Shown here piece by piece: positions 11,492-23,829 of a DNA stretch of 64,000 bases. Under the pieces are notes generated by a model. That model was given only the letters and a program-made list of their open reading frames with translations. It did not search any database and was not told where the DNA came from. Each line of letters opens with the position of its first letter. Within the stretch, counting starts at the first letter, position 1. The position numbers and the translations under genes are program-made. Source of the DNA: Cordia subcordata (lineage: Eukaryota; Streptophyta; Magnoliopsida; Boraginales; Cordiaceae); contig JAPTOF010000001.1 in NCBI GenBank assembly GCA_028554755.1, positions 31,340,501-31,404,500 on the forward strand, given 5' to 3'.

Positions 11492-14400
11492 TTAAAAGTG
11501 AATGTGAGTAATAAACCATAAAAATTGAAGCCTTAATTTGACACTTGAAAGACAATCAATTTGAGTCAATATCATTAGAATCAATAAATAAAGTAGCATT
11601 ATCACCATCATCCTTGATAAAGAAACTAACTTCTTCGTCCTTATTGTTAATTCCTCGACCTCTGTTACTACCAAGTCAGGTCTTGTAAAATTTACTTCAA
11701 CATTGATACTTTCTAAGTTAGACCTGTTCAAAACTAATTCATCATTTATAGCACCAACATAAGTTGCAAGAAGTATAGAATTAAAGACTCCTTTTTCCTG
11801 ACACAGCTTATCATCATTTCCTTCAAGTGGCATATCATAGAAGTCTTGAGGTTTCGTCTTCACAATAACTTTCCATTGAGGATATTTGACATCACCCACG
11901 TAGTAAACTTGTTGAGTTTGACTTGCTAAAACATAAGTTCATCAATTTTTATTCTTTTGGTCACATTTACAAGAGTCAATCCATAGTTATCTTTTCTTAC
12001 ACCTTTATCTTTGTGATAAACATCCACCTATCACATTTAAAAAGAACTACACTATTTCCCCCAAGATGGCTCAACTTAATAATATTAGTTAAAATACCAA
12101 AATACTCAATATTGTCAGTGCTGTCATCTCCATTCACTAGCACTCCACTATTTTAAGTTTTTAGATACTCATCTCTTTGTTTCACATTAAACATCCAACC
12201 ATTAATCAGGTTGCTAGCAAAGCAATAAACTCATCGACTAGCACCACATGCTAAATTTAATAGTTGATCGCTTAGACAATCATCTCCTGTCTTGCGTCTT
12301 GGATAAACCTAAATAATGATGACAAATATAAACATTTAATTTTGTGTTACTGATGAATATATAAGTATATTATCGTTTTACTTACATGTTTGTGAAGCCT
12401 TTTTGTGTCTTTCTTATACTCTTCTTGGATTATCTTTCTCTAATTCTTGAATATGTAACCTACTTATCAAGTGAAAAAAAGAAGAAATACACAAGTAAAT
12501 AAATAACTACTTGTATGCTTAAAAGTAACACCAAGATAATAGACAAAAAAGATTGACAAGTTATCTTACTTGATGAAATTCGAAACTTCTTCACAATTTG
12601 CTATAATATACATTGTAAACAAAATTGACAAGTTATCTTACTTGATGAAATTCGAAACTTCTTCACAATTTGCTATAATATACATTGTAGCTTGTTGCCA
12701 TTCTATATAGCTCATCTCTTCTAGATTTTCCCATGTCATTCGTTATCCCCTTATATGAAAAAAACACTCAAACCCATTAGAGATTTGTCATCATTTCCCT
12801 TACAATTTCTTCCTACCCGATTAAATATCATCTCAATACCATAAAACTATCTCGAACAAAAAGGTATGCATTCATCTGCCATGTAACCCTCGGCAATTGA
12901 TCCTCTTGGTCGAGTCTTGTTTCTAACATAAGATTTTAGTCAACACAAATATCTCTTAATGGAGAACATCTAATGTGCTTGCATTGGTCCACCAATGTTA
13001 GCCTCATTAGCTAGGTGAATAGTTAGGTACACCATTAATATGAAAAAGTAGGAGGAAATATTTTTTCAAGCTTGCGAAAGATTATAACAATAGACTCCGG
13101 TAGTTGATCCAAGACCTCTACACTCAATGTCTCGGAACCAAGTTCTCTAAAAAGAGACTAAGCTCAATTAATGGTTTGCATGCCTTCTTATTTAGAATAC
13201 CATGTATTGCAAATCGAAGAAATCGACGTAAAAACACATGGCAATCATGGGACTTCATCCCAGAAATCTTACATTCTTTTGTGTTCACACAATGAGAAAG
13301 ATTCAAGGAGTAACCATCTGGGACCTTTAATGCATTCAAAAATTCATAGAAAGTTCTTTTCTTTTTTTTTTTTTTTCATTCACAAATTGTAGCGTGCATG
13401 TTCATATGTGTACTTGCTTTTATCTTCACTTAGAATTGGTTGAAATTTTTGTCTTATGCCAAAACTTTTAAAATCCAATCGACAATTTAAAGCATCTTTT
13501 GTTTTTCCCTTAATGTCTAATAACATCCCGATGATACTATCGCAAATATTTTTCTCAATATGCATGACATCTAAGTTATGACATACTTTCAAAAACTTCT
13601 AATATGGTAATTCGAAAAAATACTCACCTTTCTCCAATTTTCAGGTAACGTGGGTTCTCCCCATTTTCTCTTTCTTTTAACTTCATCAAATGTCACTTGC
13701 TGGAAGCCACTAAATTGTTCGAGTACCTCATCTCCTATTAAAGGCCATGGTGCAAGCCTATTTTTCTTTTATACCATCAAAAGCTTTTCCATTACTCCTC
13801 CAAGGGTGTTTTAGTGGTGGCCAACAATGATGACACATGTAACATTGTTTACGACCATGTTTTTGTCAGTAAGATCGAGTTTCCATTCCACAAATTGGAC
13901 AAGCTAGCACCCTTTTTGTGCTCCATCTTGACAAGTTAGTGTAAGCAAGAAAATCATTAATAGTTTATATCATTGTTACGTGCAACCGAAAATTGCACCC
14001 TGTTGAGGCACCATAAGTCTCTTCACCATTTGTCCACAAGTGTTTGAGCTCATCAATCAATGGTTGAAGGTAGACATCTATATCATTGCCTAGAGATTTT
14101 GGCCTATGTATTAGCAATGGCGTCATAAAGTAAGGACTTTTCAAGCACATCCAAGGTGGAAAATTATATGGGATTAGGACAACAGGCCATATACTATATG
14201 AAGTGCTTAAGTCTCCAAAAAGATTAAACTCATCGCTTGCTAGACCAAGTCTTGCATTGCGTGAGTGGGAGACAATTGAAGGGTACTTGGAATCAAAATC
14301 TTTCCAAGCCAATGAGTCAATTGGGTGCCTCATCAAACCATTATCTAGATGTTTATTTGTGTGCTATGCCACCTTATCTTGGCCGCTATCTTCGATGACA

Positions 14401-15281
14401 TGATAAGGACAACAGTCCATATATTATATGAAGTGCTCAAGTCTCCAAAAGGATTAAACTTATCACTTGTTAGACCAAGTCTTGCATTGTGTGAGTGGAA
14501 GGCAATTGAGGAGTACTTGGAATCAAAATCTTTCCAAGCCAATGAGTCAATTGGGTGCCTCATCAAACCATCATCTAGATGTTTATTTGTGTGCCACCTT
14601 ATCTCGGCTGTTATCTTCAATGTAAAACTTTATAGGAAATTTTTGCAAGAAATGGTCATTTTTTGCATGCATCAATTTTAACATAATCAAGTCCTAGATC
14701 GCATATGACTTTCCTTGCCTCATTATAAGATCTTGGAACTTTATTACCCTTAGGAAGCATATCAACTAACTGCTCAAGTAGCATGTCCACTAACGTATTG
14801 CTCTAACCACTTAGGCATTTTATATTGAAAAGCTTCACAAGAAAAGTCAATCTAGAGTATTTCTCATAATCAGGATACAATTGCTCGTTTGCTTCCTTTA
14901 ATAATCTAAAAACAAAAGTAGCCTCTTCATTTAGTTTTTGAAGTCATCTTTATTAGACTACCCAATCTTCATAATAATATCAATGTCATCCTCATTACTA
15001 ACTCTATGTCACTTATCATAAGCATCATTATGAAGCAATGCACATCCAAAATCATGTAAGACATCTCGCATGTCATCATGTCATTGCACTGCAGAAACCT
15101 CATTATCTACATTATCACATTCTATGAATTTTTCTCCATGATAAAACCATTGTTTGTACTCTTTTTTAATCGCATTTAGTAATAAGCGTACACAAAACAA
15201 TCTTCCTAGTCCCAAAGTACTTGTTTTTGCATTTTGTACATAGACATCGTATCTCTGCTCCTGCATTGTGATTAAATGCAT
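11492..15281 (-). pseudogene. CACTA TNP2-type transposase, degraded
   Basis: Read on the - strand from 15281 to 11492. The N-terminal zinc/TPase-associated region has YKQWFYHGE (near 15135-15160). The TNP2 core follows, with MRHPIDSLAWKDFD, then LGLASDEFNLFGDLSTSYS, PYNFPPWMC and GNDIDVYLQPL (about 14336-14060). Next is HNLDVMHIEKNICD (13540-13581), and C-terminal domains ending with VGDVKYPQWKVIVKTKPQDFY (near 11850). The order matches full-length plant TNP2 proteins. Several stops, frameshifts and a 230-bp internal duplication (14173-14632) destroy the frame. It would have cut and joined the element ends in the nucleus. Confidence 0.85.
14173..14632. repeat. Two-copy tandem duplication (period about 230 bp) in the transposase relic
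   Basis: Copy 1 at about 14173-14402 and copy 2 at about 14403-14632 share long identical stretches, for example AATCAAAATCTTTCCAAGCC in both. Both encode the same TNP2 segment (HPIDSLAWKDFD). The copies differ at scattered positions, so the duplication is not recent. Confidence 0.85.
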
Positions 15282-15284
15282 AAT

Positions 15285-16345
15285 TGATAAAATTCTTTGA
15301 TCGTTATCTCACGGCACAAGGCTAAATAGCATGCAAGCACACGGGTCGCGTGTAGTACGGTGTGTGTGAGTGCGAGGTTTAATCCACAAGGAGGTCAAAC
15401 ATGTGTGGTGTCCTAGGCTAAGTGTGTCCTGAAGGCTACATGTTAGGTCCCTAAACTATGATCTTTTTTGGGGTTTTTGATGTGGAATGGAGTATGGGAG
15501 AAGAAAACCAACTCTAAGGACAAGGAAAATAAAGAATAGTGTGCGTGTGAAATGAGGGAATCAAGCAATCTAAGGGGTATCTAACACGTGGAAATGGAGG
15601 ATTAGGGTGATTACTACTTGCCTTTAGGTGATGACTACGTCCTCACTAGGGTTGCTTGATGGATTGTTTAGGTTGCTTTTGTCTAGACCTCTAATTAACC
15701 TCCTCATGGTCTCCCTTAGACTCAGTGCAGGTTTGTCCCTAGGCACGTCTACCTAGAGCTATGGTGTGGTCCTTATAACCTAGGCATTAGGGCTAGTTAG
15801 TTAGAGTTATAGTTGACTTAGATCGATCTAACCCTAGCGTCTAAACCATCGGCCGAATTTAAAACTAAGACTAGTTCGTCTAAAGTCGACTAACCTATCC
15901 TGAACCTCGTTAGCTGGATTTAAAACTAAAGGAGACTCGATTTAGACTAGCCATTAGTTATGCACCATCTATTGTCATCACAATAGCGAGAATTATCAAT
16001 TAAGCACGTGCATACACATCAAGGGCATGGTATTCGAGGATATATCGGCCTATCCTACTACTAAGCACATAGACATACTTAGATTACACCAATTTAAGCT
16101 ATAGCAACCGACATGAATGCAATAGAAGCTATTTATGCTATTAAGTATATAAACACACACATAGACATGTATATAAGCATATCCACTTCATGTAATCACT
16201 ACACAAACATATAGACGTGCTCATAAAATGATTTAGAAATAGTTAATAGCATAGTAGACTTCAATACATATTAACAACATCATTTAGGCATTTCTACAAT
16301 CACATAGACATGTATGTAAATTTGTCATAGAAACCCTAAGCATAA

Positions 16346-16393
<48 letters not shown>

Positions 16394-17332
16394 TATATAT
16401 ATATGCAAATCCATCAAGTACCCATTACAAAATAGTAATAATCAATCCATAATATATGATATGATCACCCTACATAGATCTAATCATATATAATTAAACT
16501 TAGGGTAAACGAGAGATACCCTTTTATCCAAAACCATGCTTTACAATCCAAAAGTCATGCCTAATTCTTGTGTTTGATCCTCTTAAAGGCTTGATTCCAA
16601 AGTGTCTTTGTATTTAGAAATATGTGTGTGAGGTGGGATTAGGTGGATTTAGGGTTTAAGGAAATAGGGGTTCAAAGGTTGGGTGAATAATCCCTCAATT
16701 TTGCTAAAAAATGGCTTAAAATTGGCAATTTTCCTGGCCCACTAGGGACCAGCCTGGGAGCTAGGTTGACCGGCCCAATGGGCTTGTTTACTGACTTGGC
16801 AGGGGGTTGACCGACCTTGATAGTAAAATGTTCATAACTTGCTCGTTTGGCTCCGATTCACACGCAATTTTTTTCTATTGCCACGTACCGCTTTTGGGGA
16901 TCTCCAAAGCCATTTTTATTCATCTTTTCATGCCCATAAACATCTCCAAACTTTTTTCATTCTCTCTACATCTTCAACTAAACTCAATTGCTTCCCCTGA
17001 AACACACATCCCCGCTCGTGTTCGGTTGCGTCATTCTTCATCCGAGAGTTTCTGAATGCACTTTTCTTCATTCCTTTGCATCTGAAACATCCTTGGCTTC
17101 GCTCGACACCCCAAAAACCATCAATCAAGCTCCAATCATCTCTTTAAATCTCACCTAAAACAAGCAACAAACGCGTATTAGTGTAGCATTTAAGTTCTAA
17201 GCTCAACTATGAACGCGTTAACCTTAATATGCACAAGTATGACTTAAATGCTATACTAATATAGCAAATGAAGCACAAAACACCTCAAAACAAGAATAAG
17301 AATTCAATACATAAGCACATACAAAACCAACA
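15285..17332 (-). mobile_element. Long noncoding LTR-like repeat, copy A (inverted partner of 17881-19440)
   Basis: The reverse complement starts TGTTGGTTTTGTATGTG and aligns along its length with the + strand copy at 17881-19440. Shared blocks include the 'gctggatttaaaactaa'-type motif, a GGGTGATTAC block, and a terminal block with CACGG...TGC next to 'gcaagtat'-like sequence. There is no coding frame. A TA microsatellite (16349-16404) lies inside. Size, TG start and lack of genes suggest a solo LTR or LTR of a Ty3-type or LARD-like element; the family is not established. It interrupts the CACTA element just upstream of the TNP2 N terminus. Confidence 0.6.
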
Positions 17333-17880
17333 CATCATTCTTAACTCTTTCATGTTGAGAAAGTCTCTAGTCACCTATTCCCATCCAATTTTCATCCATC
17401 CTATAATATTTTAAAATAATATTAATTGAAATATATGCCACTCATTTATTTTTAAGCAATTATAATTTTTCTATCAATCAAAACAAGAGAAAATGATTCA
17501 TAGAAGATGATAGTTCATTTGGGTAAGAGCAAATCTAGTGATGTTGATAATATCAGCCATTGCAACTAAATAAGTGTCATGATTAAAGTGGGTGTAGTTT
17601 ACAATCAACTATTATAATTAAAAAAGGATGAACATTCATGCAAGTGTACTAATATAATCATCTTCTTGCAATAGATATTGTAATAATAATAGTAATACCA
17701 TAACTTTCATGGGAAAAAATACATATACTATTTTGATAGAGGTGGAAATTCCGTGATTATGGAAAGATTTAATAATTTCATAGAGAATATTCTTTATAAC
17801 ATGGGGGTATTAGCAAATTTTTAAATATAAAAAATTATATATGATTTTTACAAAACACAAGGGATAAACTGCATGATGTG
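17333..17880. other. Spacer between the two inverted LTR-like copies
   Basis: 548 bp of AT-rich sequence with no open frame, primer-binding site or polypurine tract that I can recognise. Confidence 0.5.
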
Positions 17881-19440
17881 TGTTAGATTTTGTGTGTCTG
17901 CGTTAGCATTTTCATACTTGTTTTGGGGTTTTTTTAGGCTTATATAGTCCATTGGTTTAGTATTTATATGTTATTTGTGCATTTTCAGTATTAAGTGTTC
18001 ATAATGAGTTTAGTCAATAAATGCTACATTAAATGCCTTATTTTGTATTATAGGCAAACAATTAGGTGATGCACGAGCTCGAACAAGATTGACTACTGAA
18101 AGAGGATGAAGAACGGGCCAAGAAATGAAGACCGAAAGAAAGAAGAATAAAGAATGGAGATAATTTGGACAATCTATCGAGCATAAGGAAGTTATCGATT
18201 GACTGCCTAGGTCCACCGGTTTAGATAGAATACCGAGGAAAATTATTGGTCAAGCACCACCACAATGCTGGTCGACTGGTTTGTCCAATGAGCTCTCAAA
18301 TGTTACTAATCAAGAGATGGAGTTATCGGTAAGCCAGTAGGGTTAACTAGCTATACACATCGAGAAAAGCTATAAATAGCTCTTTTGAGGCAACAACACA
18401 CCAATTAACTCCACTCAAACCCTAGCCTACCATCCCTCTCACCCACCTCACACATATTACTCCACACTCATCTATACTACAATCAAGCAAGTTTGGAGGA
18501 TTCAACATCTATTTTGGAGGAATTAATCAAGGATTGTAGAGATTTTGCGAAGGACATGGGAAAGACTTTATTTCCTCTTTGTCCTAGTTTTTGTTATGCT
18601 TGAGTAGATCTATTTAGGGTGATGAATACTTGTATTATGGGTTAGGATATTATATATTTTGATGGATTAATATATGCTCGGTTCTTATTTTTCTTTAATG
18701 GCTATTTTCAGTCATGTCTATGTGTTTGATTATATGTGCCAATGATGAAGTATGTATTGATTTGTGCTTTAATGCATTTACCAACTATTGTGATGTGTGA
18801 TTCATGGTTCTTAATCTATGTTAAAGCTTAACTGAGTTGCCCTTAGCTTTAAATCTAGTTAATGGGTTTCCAACTAGCTTAATGGATTCTAGGTAGATTA
18901 TATCTTAGCTTTAAATCCAGCTAATGGTTTAAACACTAGGATTAGACTCAATCAACATCACCTAGAAGACCTAATTAACTAGCCTTAAAACCCTAAGCAA
19001 TAAGGACAAAGCTATACTCTAAAGAGGATCCATTTAGGGATAAAATTGCACCGAGACTTAGAAGATGATAAAGTAGTTAATCTAGAAATTCTAAAGAGTA
19101 GATAAATCCATCAATTGACCTTAAACAAGAGTAGGATTCTAGCCCATAATCAAGTATGTAATCACCCTAGCTCTTCTTATATTGTTTGATCCCTCCCGGC
19201 TTAGTTTGACACCTTTTCCATCACATACACACTCTTAGTTTAGTTTTATTATTTCGGGCTTCATTCAATACGAAAGCACAAAAATTGGTAATTTAGGATC
19301 ACATGTAGCTTTTTCTAGGGCATATAATCCTTAAAATCACGCTTAGGTAGCCTCCGTGAGGAAGATGATCCCCATACTCAAGCCCTAGACTGCACGGTCC
19401 TGTGCGTTTGCAAGTATTTTGATTTGACACGATTGTTGCA
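17881..19440 (+). mobile_element. Long noncoding LTR-like repeat, copy B
   Basis: Starts TGTTAGATTTTGTGTG and ends near TTGTTGCA. It is the inverted counterpart of 15285-17332, clearly diverged. Its central part (about 18170-18370) has the 'ATCGATTGAC...CACCGGTTTAG' kind of sequence, paralleled by 'GGTTGACCGGCC' near 16760 in copy A. No coding frame. Confidence 0.6.
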
Positions 19441-21360
19441 TTTTATTGTAATTTTTTATTATGAATATATTTTGATTAATTTATCCAAAAAGAATCATAT
19501 TTCAGTAACGACCAAGATAAACACTAATCAAAGTGTTTAATTTTCCTTTCAAATCCATGTGTAAAGTTCGCTAAATCAAGAGAGTGCACCCAACTCTAAA
19601 AATGTTACAATCATTTTGACTAGAAACATACATGTATTCCTATTCCAAGATCTTAGCCTATTGAGAAATTCATACTATTATTCTTTCTTTTGCTAAAAAA
19701 TCAAGTAATTTGTTTATAGATATATTTGTTTATATATTTGTATACGTATACACACACAAAATTCTGAAGTCCATTGGATATGGCTAATGTTGTCTTCAAA
19801 AGAGTAGGAACTTGCCTACTTGCCTCCTTGCTCGTGTTTACATAGTGGGGAAAGAATCAACTTTCTTTTATGCCATGAAATTTATTTTTAATTGTTTAAA
19901 AAATATAAAATTTTGACATTTAAAGTGGGTCGAAGTTCAGCAAGTTTTATTTTTGGGTGTTTTGACAAAAGAAAAAAGAAAAAAATACTTAATTTTGGAT
20001 GAAAAATTTGGAGGAAAATTTCCCTTCACCCAAAATCATATCAAGTATTTTGTACCCTTAGATTAAGCAAGTCCATAAAGATTGGAGTAAAATAGGAAAA
20101 AAAAAAACTAAGATAAAATAAACTCAGTACTTATTGTCTCCGTGCCTCACCAAAGAAAAAGACTGCTGCTTGGTGCTTGGTTCTAGCCTTCCAGGTATTA
20201 TTCTTCCTCTCAATTTTTTTTCTTTTCTTTAATTTTTTTTTCTGTTCAAAATTGTTCTGACTTTTTGATTTTGTTCTTTGAGACTTTTCTAGAGTTTCCT
20301 TCGGTCTATAAGATTTTTTTAAGGTTTCCTTATGGGGCCATGTATAAACAAGTTTTCCTTCGATGTTAAGTCATATTTGCTTTCATTTTTTCTCAAAAAG
20401 TTATATTTGCCTTCACCATGTACTTTTGGCATGTTGTTGAGATATTTATTTAGGTCTTGATTGATTTTTATTTTTTGTCAGACCCAAAGACTTTATTATT
20501 ATTATTATTTTTTGGATTAGGTCCAAAGATTCTAACAATATAAACTTAAGATAAAATTGCAGTTTGCACTTTTTTTGTTTGTTTGCTTGTAAGCACATGC
20601 AAATAAGCATCGTTATTTTCTCCTCTAAATATTTGCTTATTGCCACGAATCAACCTTTTTGCAATTGTTTGTGTTTGGTTTTAGTGTGAGATAATTGTTC
20701 ATCTTTTTTAGTTTTGATTTATGAGTTTTTTTCTTATCATTTTTCAAATTATGGGGTCATGTATAAATCTTTTGAGACTTTTTCCCTTTTTGTCAAAAAG
20801 TTATTGTTATATATGTTACTATTCATACGTGAAATTGGTTAATTCATTATTATATATATTACCATCCATTTTCTTCAGATTAGTGCTCTTTTGTCATTAT
20901 TATATAATATTTATAGACATCTATACTAGAGACCTGGCTGGACTCTACTGTTGAATCTAGAAATTATATAATACACACGTTCATTTTTATGATGTAAAAA
21001 ATCATGCAGCCCCCTTGGATGATTTATAAGAATTTCAAACATTTGTAACTCCAAATGAAAGTCATGCCTGCAATATTGTCTAGCTTTAATGCATTTTTTT
21101 CATTTTTTTAATACCATTATTATATTTTTTGTTTAATTTAATTTAGTGAATTTTTTTTCTTTTTTTAACTTATATGAAATATGAATAAATTGTATAAAAT
21201 TGTTTCAATAATTTAATAAAACCACAACATTAGCTAGATATGATGAATGAAAATTCACAATTAGACATGTCAATGGAACATTTAGGTACGTATTTATGTT
21301 GAAAAGTAGAAACTAAAAATTGTATTTAATATGCATTATTTTTTTATGACACTTATATTT
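19441..21360. other. CACTA internal region, no gene recognised
   Basis: AT-rich sequence between the LTR-like pair and the second CACTA gene. A short region near 20120-20200 could be an old 5' leader ending in an AG/GTATT-like donor, but nothing confirms this. All open frames are short and unlike known proteins. Confidence 0.45.
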
Positions 21361-21362
21361 TC

Positions 21363-22915
21363 TTTTTTGGTCTAGGTTCTTCTGCAAACAAAAGGAAACA
21401 ACGTGGCATAACTTACAGCAAGCAATTAGAAAAGAAGGTGAAAAAATGTGATTCACTTGACTTATACTTTTATCCACAATATAAAAAAGTTTGTAGAAAT
21501 GACACCAACCTCTTAAAAACTGAGGCAACTATTTGCATTAGACAAATAGTACCATTACATGCTAGAAAGTGGGACGCCATAAAAGAAGACGAAAAACAAA
21601 AGCTGTGTGATTTCCTGAAGGTTGTTATTATAAGATTCTTAATTACTCAAGATTTTTAATTGCTTGTAATTTTGAACTTGTCAATTAATATATTTATGGA
21701 TAACGTTCATAAAGTGAAATTAGTTTATTTATTAAATAGCTTTCAATTATAATATAATTTTCTCTTTTGTTTTTGTTTTTACTTTGCCATACTCGAGCAA
21801 AAATTAGGACGACGAAGATCATCTAATTGTGAAAAATCATCTAAGCCGTCAATTTAACACAAAGATATTGGCCAAACATGTACTACAACAAACTGAGAAG
21901 TCAGGAAAAGAATTCATTGAAGCATTGTCCTAAAGATCTTTATATGAATGTATGGAAAACAATAATAGAGAAAATGTTTGAGAATGATGATTTTAAGGTA
22001 TGAGTTAAAATATATTTTCTTTAACCTTTGTTATACATTATTTATGTTTTATATATGCAAGTGGTATTCTATTAGCTGAATTTTATCTTAATATAGGCGT
22101 TAAATGTTAAGAATGCAGAAAATAAGAAGAAACAGTCTATTAGTAGCATTGCGGGAACCAAATCAATAGTCTAAATTCCATATGGTTTGGTAAATATGAT
22201 TTTAATTAGATAATTTTCAATAGATCAATATTATGGTCAAATTTATATTATTTCTTTCATTAGAGGGATAAAGAGTTTGGAGAACAACTAGATCGTATCA
22301 AACTGTGGAAAGAGATACATTTCAAGAATGATGCTTGCAATGTTTTCGGTGAAGAGGATATTTTGGTGAGTTTTTAACTTTTAATAATATTTTTCTTCAT
22401 TTCATTTTTGTGTTCTAGTTTGTTTGTGCATCTTAATACAACACCATTTAGAAGAAGTGGCTCAAACACACTATGAGCAGATATCATCTGCAACAATACC
22501 ATTGGTGGAGCATTTTGCTATTATGTCAGTGTTTGGAAGAAAGGAAAACTACTCTAAAGGTGTTGGGACATAAGGAGTCTCATGACAAATGATTGAAAAA
22601 CAATGTATTATAGCCGATGCTGCGGTCACAAGGAACTAAGTAGAGGAACTTTTTGATGACGTCCAAATGCTTAGATAGATAATACAAAAACAAGAGGAGG
22701 TCAATACTCAAGTAAGGTCCCAAATCGATTCTCAAGTAGAGAGGCTTAAACGTCAATCTGAAAAACTTGAGTCTCAATGAACATAACCAAAATCTCAAAA
22801 TGACATGGTACAAATAAATGTGTAAAAAGAGTTGCAATGCCAACTAAAAATTCTTGTTCCAGAGCTCTTTAGCAGTGATGGCTCCTAGGATCTCCCATCT
22901 TCTTCTTAGAATTAT
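21363..22915 (+). pseudogene. CACTA second gene (Ptta/En/Spm-type transposon protein), degraded and exon-split
   Basis: Coding blocks on the + strand are separated by AT-rich introns. The first (about 21377-21620) contains RQIVPLHARKWDAIKEDEKQ, the 'R-H-V-P-L-x-x-x-x-W-x-x-I' block of the plant Ptta/En/Spm family. Later blocks include a LWKEIHFKND segment (22297-22330) that matches the 'W...H.KKD' part of that family, and a glutamine/lysine-rich coiled-coil-like tail (22600-22800). Stops and frameshifts occur in several blocks. This is the accessory DNA-binding-type protein of CACTA elements, divergently oriented from TNP2. Confidence 0.65.
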
Positions 22916-23129
22916 GAAAATGACTGATGTTCCATTTTCTTAATATAATAGTTCGTGTTACTTATGAGTTTTACTCTGAACTTTTGAATTTATATTTATC
23001 ATTGTCACGTTGATTTTTATTAATTTTATGCCACAAATCTTTTTACCAAGCTTAATATGTCTAGTTTATTTCTTTTATCTTTATTTATTAATTCAATTAA
23101 AATTAATTTCGCAATTGACCGAGCAAATT

Positions 23130-23650
23130 TAGTGAAAATATTAGTGTCACAATAAAATAAATAGATTCAAAGAAATATTACAATCAAAATTAATTAAATA
23201 GTGATGAAATTAGTGTCACTATAGTAAAAATAGATTCTACTATCATATCAATTGTCACTAAAATCATTATTAAATAATGATGATATCATGAGCCAAAAAT
23301 GATACAACTCTATAGTGACAAATGTTCGTTACAGAAAAAAAAAATTATGCAGTGACAATTATGACTATCACTACATGTTAATCATTTTAATGACCAAATT
23401 AAAGTCACAATTAAAAATATAATTGTGACTACAATTAGGTCATTATAGAAAGACAATAAAAATGACGTTATTATTTGTGACGTTATTATTCATCACTTTA
23501 AATGCTATTTTAGTGACAGTAAAAATTTGTCAGCAAAACTATTAGTGACTTGCATATAGGTGACGATCGTCACCTAAAAATATTACTGTCAAAATTTCAA
23601 TTATTAAGGACAAATTTGTGTATCACAAAATACCTAATTTTCTTGTAGCG
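23130..23650. repeat. CACTA subterminal repeats and right terminus
   Basis: Repeated GTCACTA / TAGTGAC motifs as at the left end, finishing with TACCTAATTTTCTTGTAGCG at 23631-23650. Confidence 0.75.
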
Positions 23651-23829
23651 TTAGGAGAAAGAATAAATTGCTAGGGTAGAATAAATATTAGTTGATCCTC
23701 ACAACATTCATGTGGCCATACTTACTTCTCCAAACATTCTTGAGGCTACACCTATTCCTTTAGACATTCCCCATATGTTCCTCTAAACATTCCTGAAACT
23801 ACATCCATCCGAACCTATCCAATGTTTAT

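Larger units (their letters stand above)
10579..23650. mobile_element. Large decayed CACTA (En/Spm-type) DNA transposon
   Basis: The left end reads AGCTACAAGAAATCAAGTAT and the right end, on the opposite strand, CGCTACAAGAAAATTAGGTA. These are variants of the CACTACAAGAAAA terminus of plant CACTA elements. Both ends are followed by about 0.5-0.9 kb of subterminal repeats built on TAGTGAC / GTCACTA. Inside lie a TNP2-type transposase (- strand) and a Ptta/En/Spm-type second gene (+ strand), transcribed away from each other. The two are split by an inverted pair of LTR-like repeats (15285-19440). No exact 3-bp target duplication survives (TGA against TTA). Many stops and a tandem duplication show it is dead. 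Confidence 0.8.
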
